Source: Protonemura montana
Lineage: Eukaryota; Arthropoda; Insecta; Plecoptera; Nemouridae
Assembly: GCA_947568835.1 (NCBI GenBank)
Contig: OX387608.1
Location: forward strand, 13,988,001-14,052,000
Length of the DNA stretch: 64,000 nt
Direction of reading: 5' to 3'
This document shows, piece after piece, positions 57,646 through 64,000 of the stretch (position 1 is the stretch's first letter; the number at the start of each line of letters is the position of its first letter). Below the pieces are notes generated by a model. The model was given only the letters and a program-made list of their open reading frames with translations. It searched no databases and had not been told where the DNA came from. The position numbers and the translations under genes were made by a program.

Positions 57646-60344
57646 TCGCCGTCGGCCGCGCGTGCCGCTCGTACTTACCTCCGACACTGTCCTCCGTGGC
57701 TGCAAAACGGGAACGGTGGCTTCGTTTGTCTGTCCTACGCGCGACGAGGCGGCATTGTCGTCTGGTTTGCTCGCCAGCTCTGAGCTGGACATCGTGCTCT
57801 TTCATGTCTGGCATACATACCTAGTCGTTGTACAGAGTGTAAGGTTGTGTAATTTGATTAGAGTTGCGTTTGTCACGGCAATTCGAGTTAAGAGCATTTG
57901 CGTGCTCTTAAAACCTGTCGAATCATTTCGCTGTGAGTGTCGCTACAAAATCACTTCCCAGATAAACGAAGCGAGAACCGTTTGGTTATATTATTATCGT
58001 TATATGCCATCTTAAATCAGCCAATGAAATTTTTCTCACAGTGTTTGGCTGAACAAAAATCAGCCTGGATGATTTTTTTTAATACACTGCTTTATGGTCC
58101 TGGCCCTTCTGGTTCTATTCTGCAACTCCGCTGACAGCATTCGTATTCATATAGTGCTTGTTGGGCTTTACTTCCAGGAATAATTAGACTATTGATGAAT
58201 ACATGGTTCCATTCGATTAGATTGCTCTAGTGTGAGATACATTACAATATAGTCATAAACTAAAAGGTCTTTAGGATGATAAAAACCACCAACAAAAATG
58301 TGCAACATTTAGCATCTTTAACAATATTTGCCCATGATAGCTAAAGGCAAAAAGGCTGTGTATCAGTCATTTTTGTTGGCGGTTCTTACACTGAAAATAC
58401 CATAAGTGGCTGAACCTCAAGTGGAATTAATTCTGAAGGCAGGTCTTGTAGGCCGCGCAGAACATGTTGAATCGGAGTTGATGAATAAAGCCTTGGCCCA
58501 CTGCCCGCTTGGAGCCTTTGTGGCTTGACTGGCTAGTCACTAGCACACCGATTTGCTTGGAATCGCAGTTAACTTGCGTTTAATCAGGTGTCGCTGCTGT
58601 GTCTGATGTATCGTTGATTTTTCTGCATTTATTTCCTAAAAACTCATCAGAAGTGCCCTATAAGTTAGGGGTCAGCAGTATTTGAGTGTAGTTCACAACA
58701 AGCTCTTTGCAACTTTGTGTGGTTCTTATTTTATTTTTATCCTGGGTCTGGAACCTGGTCGTTTAGATGCAAGCGAAGCAATTGCATCGATTGTGCATCG
58801 ATCATCACTTAAGTAACAAGGGTTAGTTACCAATCAAATGCAAGGAACCATTCCTTTCTACTTTTTCCTTTGCAACACAAACTGTTGATTTTGTCCCGAC
58901 AGCATTTATTAGCAGATCAGAGGAATCTCAACGATACATTTTCTATAGCTGAAATCTGACCACGTTTACTTTACGGCATTGACGGTTAGGCTTCGGTGGG
59001 TTATAAAATTACCACCACCAAGAGGATCCAGTTAAATGTTACTGTATCATAACCAAAAGGTAACCTTTCACCTGAAATATTATTATATAGAGTATAATTG
59101 AGTCATTTCTGTCCATGTGGGCAGAAGATGTCGGGGGAATTCCAAAAAGAACAGCTTCTTTAAGCTTGTATAATGTTATGTATTTGTTTCGAATGGGTCA
59201 TATAGTATGCGGTTACTATTTGTTATTTTGTTTTTAATATTATTGAGAGATTTTTTTAATAATGTATTTATGAAGGAACTGGTTTTATTTGTAAACAAAA
59301 TTGCCAAGCCTAGGTAACTATATTAAAAATATTATTATTTCTTAGCTTCCTTTGAACATAATGTTCTTGAGTGATATCCAGTTTATATAATATTACCTAA
59401 ATAGTCACTGTCAACTACTTATGAATTGAATCTCGGTTTGTCGCAAATTTGTGGCATCGATGAGAAAGCCACCAACCATCATGGCACTTGGTTCTAATTG
59501 TGCTTGTTTAAACTTTCAAATTGTCTTAGATAAGGCATAATTACACGATTATAGAAATCTTAGAGTAGTGCACCCTGAACTACCTAGATTAAAAGGTTAT
59601 CATTAATTTGTAATAAATTAGTTTTTATTATTAACCTGCAGAAAATAGAGCATGTGCAACCCATTCTGTTGATGATCCATTCCTGAATCCGAGTTTCTAA
59701 CCTTAGAAAAAGATGCACTAAGCTTCAAATTAGTTTTTCACCTTGACTGGAGTTAATACTCAATAAAGCATCTACTGATGTAAATATTAAGATATGCATC
59801 GAGTTATTTTTCTCTTTGAGAATTACGCGCCATTATACCTGTGATGAGAGGGGGGTGTGGTTGTCGCATTCGGCAAATATGGCGTCCCATTGAAATGGCG
59901 AGCAACTTTGTTTGTCTTTATTTTCGTATCAGTTCATAATTAGACTACTAAATTAGTGTAGTATGTGGTGTAAGTTATTATTTCATCATTTTACTGTCGT
60001 TTAGAGTAATTAGTTGCGGGTGTGCTTTTGTCATATTTTAAGTATGCTTCATAGGACCAGCCGAAACACATAATTACCTACTGTCTTTGTCACTTCCATT
60101 GTCACAGCCTTTGGTCACAGCTCTTTGTCAATGCACTGCAGCCAGGGCTTTTAGAGACCATTTGAACCAATATTCAAGTAAAACTCCATATAATTATAAA
60201 AGAAATGCGTAAAATAGCAAGGTGTATCTAGAGGGTAAGGTAGAGCAAGGGTAGGAATGGTACTGCACAAATATTTGGCGACTGTTGGCTTCAGTAAACG
60301 TTTTTTTTCCAGAATGAAGAAACTCTCTTGAAAACCTCTAAATT
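57646..60344. other. TOM1 3' untranslated region and HELZ upstream region
   Basis: Polyadenylation signals AATAAA at 58484-58489 and 59762-59767 could end the TOM1 transcript. A 3' splice site (TTTTTTTTCCAG) ending at about 60312 lies just before the HELZ start codon, so that gene has an upstream non-coding exon; a possible donor is GTAAGT near 59973. No other coding exon is seen in this 2.7 kb. Confidence 0.5.
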
Positions 60345-63300
60345 ATGAACGAAGTAGAAGCGCATGCCATAGAGCTTGTTAGGCGTGGAGAATGGTTGGG
60401 AGCTGCAGAACTTTACGATGACCTTATCGGAATCTCACTGCAGAAAGGCACTCACAAAAATACACTTGTTGGGTTCTTGTTGGGCCGTTCAGAATGCTTC
60501 TATGAGCTGGGAAGACACGAAGCAGCAGTAGCTGACTGCCAGCATGTGAGTGCTAACATGTTTACTCTTGAATCATTAAGTATATGCTGTCTGTACATTC
60601 GTAAAAATTAAATGACAATAAACAACAACGGTCTGTTTGGTAATAAGTAGCTTTTTGCACCTGATGAAAAACTAAATTGTTCACCTAGATTCTGAAACTA
60701 CTAACTGAAGCAGAAGCAACAAACCCAAACGGGACACAGGCATGGCGCCGCATAGTTTACTCTCTATTTGCTGCCCGCCGCTTCCCGGAGGCGGAAGCTG
60801 CTGCCCGCGAGTGGCTCATCATTTCAGGAGGCGCCACCAATCAGCCAGAAGCAATCAAGATGCTCGAACGGATCCGGGCAGCTTATCAAACAGCCAACGG
60901 ACAGCAGATGGTGAGAAAATATTTATTGTCCTGGTCCGTGATAGCAAACAATGTCTCCATAAAAAATCCATTTATAGAACCGATGGTTGAAATGGCCAAC
61001 CAAACAAACAAAAGATATCTTGTAATTTACTAACCACTAATACATCAGAGCAATGGTGGTTTATTGGTTGTGTGGAGGTATGTTCATATCTTGAGCAGGT
61101 TTGTCCTCACTAAAGTGAATTCTTGAAAAATCACCTCCGTAGTCCCTAGGCTTGTTTGAAAAGTGCTGCAGAAATAGCCCATAGCAAAATACCGCATATA
61201 AAACTTACTTATGATTTCCTTGGTTTAAATTGTGTGCATTGAAGACATCAAATCTAATGATAGGCGATAATAACAAATTTTGTATCGTTTGTTATCATTG
61301 GATTTGATTTTAGGCTAGGAGTTAATATTTTTTCTCATGCAAATGTAGAAAACCTTGGACGTGCTATTTAATGAATACCTATGTAGTTATGTGTGGTTAT
61401 GGGGTTTTATGCACAATACTACTCAATATGCTTTCTACATTTTATCTTCATATAAAAATTTACTGTTGAATTCTAAAGGTCATATTTTTCATTTTCCCAA
61501 TCAGCTAATAAATTTTTGATTGATTTTGGTTTTAAACTTGACTAAAACTGGGTTAATTGAAGAGCTATTAAATGTAGCTTAAAAAAAAAATACAAGAAAG
61601 TATACCTATTCAAGTTTTTTCTACCAAGAAACAATCAAAAACATGTTTTAAACTCGAGACAGCTGGAGTTTTAGTTATAAGTTCCTTTTTTTTTTAGATA
61701 AAAGTTATTTGAAATCTAGAAAAACCGTTGATCACCCAGCAATCCCAGTTCCATTTCGTGGCCTAAGAAAACTGTCTTCTGTTTTGCAGAATCCTCGCCA
61801 AAGCTCGATGGATGAAGAGATGATGACTATGGAATCTCGCCTCCAATCCTGGACCGGCATTGGCCCTCCTCGCCAACGAAAACATCCGGTGGAATTGATT
61901 GGGGAACTGCCCTCTGATCCCAGGTGAGTGATAATATCGCACTATTTAAATTCCAGTACCTATGCTCTGCCTGTTAGCCTCGAAAATGATTGAACTTTGC
62001 ATGGATACGTAGATTGATTTTGTTTCAATGGAAGTTTTATGAAGCTATGCACATGGACCAAATCTACTCATTTCTACTTTACCTAACCTGAGCACTAGTT
62101 TTTGAGAAAAACTGTTTTCACAATGCAAAGAAAAAAAAATCCCAAAGTCATGTAACTTGTGCCTGTTACGTTATAGCCATGATGAAATTACTTTGATAAC
62201 AATAAAACCACAAAAATATCCCAACCCCTCAACCATGATTCCTTGTTTACAGCTACAACAAGACAGAGCAGATGACAGAACCTGTCGACTTGGAACCGGT
62301 TGGCAACAACTTGCTTTGCTCGTACTGCTGCATCAAGTTCAGCGAACAGGCGGAACTACGTGCTCATTGCCAGTCCGAAGGTGAGTCTCGGCCGGTGCTT
62401 GTTGTCCTTATGATCTGTAGTCTCTACACCCATTGTGATAGAACTGGTCTGACTGCTCAATAATTTGTATTTGAATTTTATTAGCTGTTGTAGTACATTT
62501 TTCAATGTGTATACTTTGTCATCAGATAATATTACTAGTAGCAGTCTAACATAACATATATGTCTAGCCAAGCTCGCCCTAACCTAATAATCTCTATCAT
62601 AAAATTCCTCTAAATTATATAACTCTTCTTGGAGGAGAAAGATCTTGAGGTTTTTCTTGAATGTTTTGAAATTTTTGTGATGCTACAATGCATGTGCTTG
62701 AAGTGCTAAACTGTTCTCATTTTGGACTAACTCCTCGAAGACAGGAGTATGCTGTCGAAGTATATTGTACCGGATTTTATTGTTTTAGAGCCTGGAAAAT
62801 ATTTCAATCAAGGAAAGCTAGATTCAATTTTTCCATATCCAGAAACTTCCATGCGTTTCACCCGTAAAGGCATATGGACACAAGTAAATTAAAAAAGCTT
62901 TGAAAACCTCTCGAAAAGAACAAAACACACTGAAACCATGCCTGGCATTTGGCAGCTCATTACAATGGAGTAGTAAAGTGCGGCTATAACAAGGATTCTT
63001 AAGGGAATCTAAAAAAACTAAAAAGGCATCTTGATATTGATAAGCAAACCTAGGATGTGGTTACAGGGAGCATCGTTACGTAAAGTAAAACTAGTTTGTA
63101 AGAAAGATATTAAAATGGTTTTCAAAATAAAACCAAATGCTACTGTCTATAAGCACCTATGTAGGCACTACTCTCCAGTCAGTAAGAGGAGGTGCCAAAC
63201 TAAATCCCTCTTGAGTAATTTTTGACTTAAGAGCTAGTGGGAAAAAATGCATACAGAGAGGACTTTGATATGGTATCTTCTATTACGTACTAAACATAGT

Positions 63301-63673
63301 ACAGTTATGTACTATTACATCGCATTTTCTCTCAGTTATCTCAGTTATATCAACAAAAAACTTGGAGTTGTGGGATTTTCTAACCTAAAACCGTCAATGG
63401 CGAAGGTAAAAGTCACGTAATCGCAATGCTGGATCGGATTCCCGTGCAACGCCCTGCCTGACCGCCGGATTGTTCTTCAGCCCACCAGCGTGTGATCATG
63501 TCGGACGAAGGGCGTGACTGGGCGTGGCGACCACCTCCTCGCGGGATCACGTCCGACACGTACGCGACGTGTGACGCGTGGGCAGACAACTCAGCGTGTC
63601 GCTACGGCAACCAGTGCGTGGACGCGCACGGGGACCTCGAGCTTGCTGAGTGGAAGGAACGGTTTGAATATCG
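60345..63673 (+). CDS. HELZ-type helicase with zinc finger, N-terminal part
   Basis: Five exons in phase, then the gene leaves the window: 60345-60545, 60689-60910, 61790-61923, 62253-62380, 63481-63673, about 292 residues so far. The start codon lies 32 bp after a 3' splice site. The first two exons are TPR-like helices (LGRSECFYELGRHEAAVADC, RRFPEAEAAAREWLIISGGA). Exon 4 has a C2HC finger (CSYCCIKFSEQAELRAHC). Exon 5 has WRPPPRGITSD followed by a CCCH finger (CDAWADNSACRYGNQCVDAH) and ELAEWKERF, which is the HELZ signature before its helicase domain. HELZ proteins are UPF1-like superfamily-1 helicases that act in mRNA decay and translational control. The helicase itself is outside the window, so the family call rests on the N-terminus. 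Confidence 0.82.
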
Positions 63674-64000
63674 GTGAGTTGGCTTTTAGTGTGAAGCACC
63701 AAATTAATGTGAAATCTTTGCTGGGAAGCCGTATTGTTCCTGGGCTAGACAGTTATCTTCGTTGAGAAAGTTCATGATTCTCTGGCATACAACTACTTCA
63801 AATACTTGAGAGAAAGATGGCAAGAGTGCAATTGGTCTGTAAATTTCTGGGGCTTCCCTGTTGCCTGTTTTTTTAAGGCGCATGTACGACCAATGTATGG
63901 GTAATGGCCTATGCCATTGTAACTGTAAACCTGAACGTTAGCGCAATGTTTGCTAACTGCAAACTCTAGCTGGTACAATGTGCATTGGTCGCAAGATTGA
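63674..64000. other. HELZ intron, unfinished
   Basis: Sequence after the donor GTGAGT at 63674. No acceptor followed by a convincing exon is seen before the window ends. Confidence 0.5.

Noticed and set aside
63598..63615. GTCGCTACGGCAAC, X-box-like, in HELZ
   Set aside because: It lies inside coding sequence and encodes the conserved RYGN of the CCCH finger, so codon constraint explains it.

Overview
This is an ordinary piece of an animal nuclear genome. It is AT-rich and intron-rich, with about a dozen protein genes on both strands and a heavy load of small mobile elements in introns and intergenic gaps. The proteins, especially the mitochondrial ribosomal protein mS34 whose opening residues look arthropod-like, suggest an arthropod (perhaps an insect). 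That is a judgement from remembered protein similarity, not a search. No bacterial, plasmid, phage or CRISPR feature is present. Exon boundaries were assigned by eye from GT/AG sites, reading phase and remembered family alignments; phases were summed for every gene and close in frame, but single coordinates may be off by one base.

Layout: (+) SLC17/sialin-type transporter, 832-7191, followed at once by a 400-bp foldback element; (-) VPS4-like AAA ATPase, 9580-13719, head-to-head with (+) TMEM231 of the ciliary transition zone, 13863-16018; (+) TMTC4 O-mannosyltransferase, 17541-28590 (first short exon not identified); (+) mitochondrial ribosomal protein mS34, 30366-31124; (-) gamma-glutamyl hydrolase, 31821-34424, head-to-head with (+) a MAK/ICK ciliary kinase, 35171-39639; (+) mitochondrial enoyl-CoA delta-isomerase ECI1, 40096-41431; (-) dynein regulatory complex subunit DRC3, 41737-45530, head-to-head with (+) TOM1, 45829-57645; (+) N-terminal part of a HELZ-type zinc-finger helicase, from 60345 out of the window.

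The most interesting pattern is regulatory. Three recognised cilium genes (TMEM231, MAK, DRC3) lie within 32 kb, and each of the window's three head-to-head promoters holds a near-perfect RFX X-box palindrome with an AT spacer (13833-13846, 34856-34869, 45695-45708). I noticed none at the starts of the non-ciliary genes. This also makes the VPS4-like ATPase, which shares the TMEM231 promoter, a candidate ciliary gene.

The second theme is transposon archaeology. A 1359-bp hAT-like element with an exact 8-bp target duplication, and the 3' end of a non-LTR retrotransposon, are both nested in one copy of a local repeat; an uninterrupted copy 29 kb away preserves both empty sites. A palindromic repeat family, 5S-rRNA-derived SINEs, tRNA-like SINEs (some as inverted dimers) and two minisatellites fill the introns. 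Two TOM1 3' splice sites have a SINE ending about 25 bp upstream. I found no clearly new biological system.
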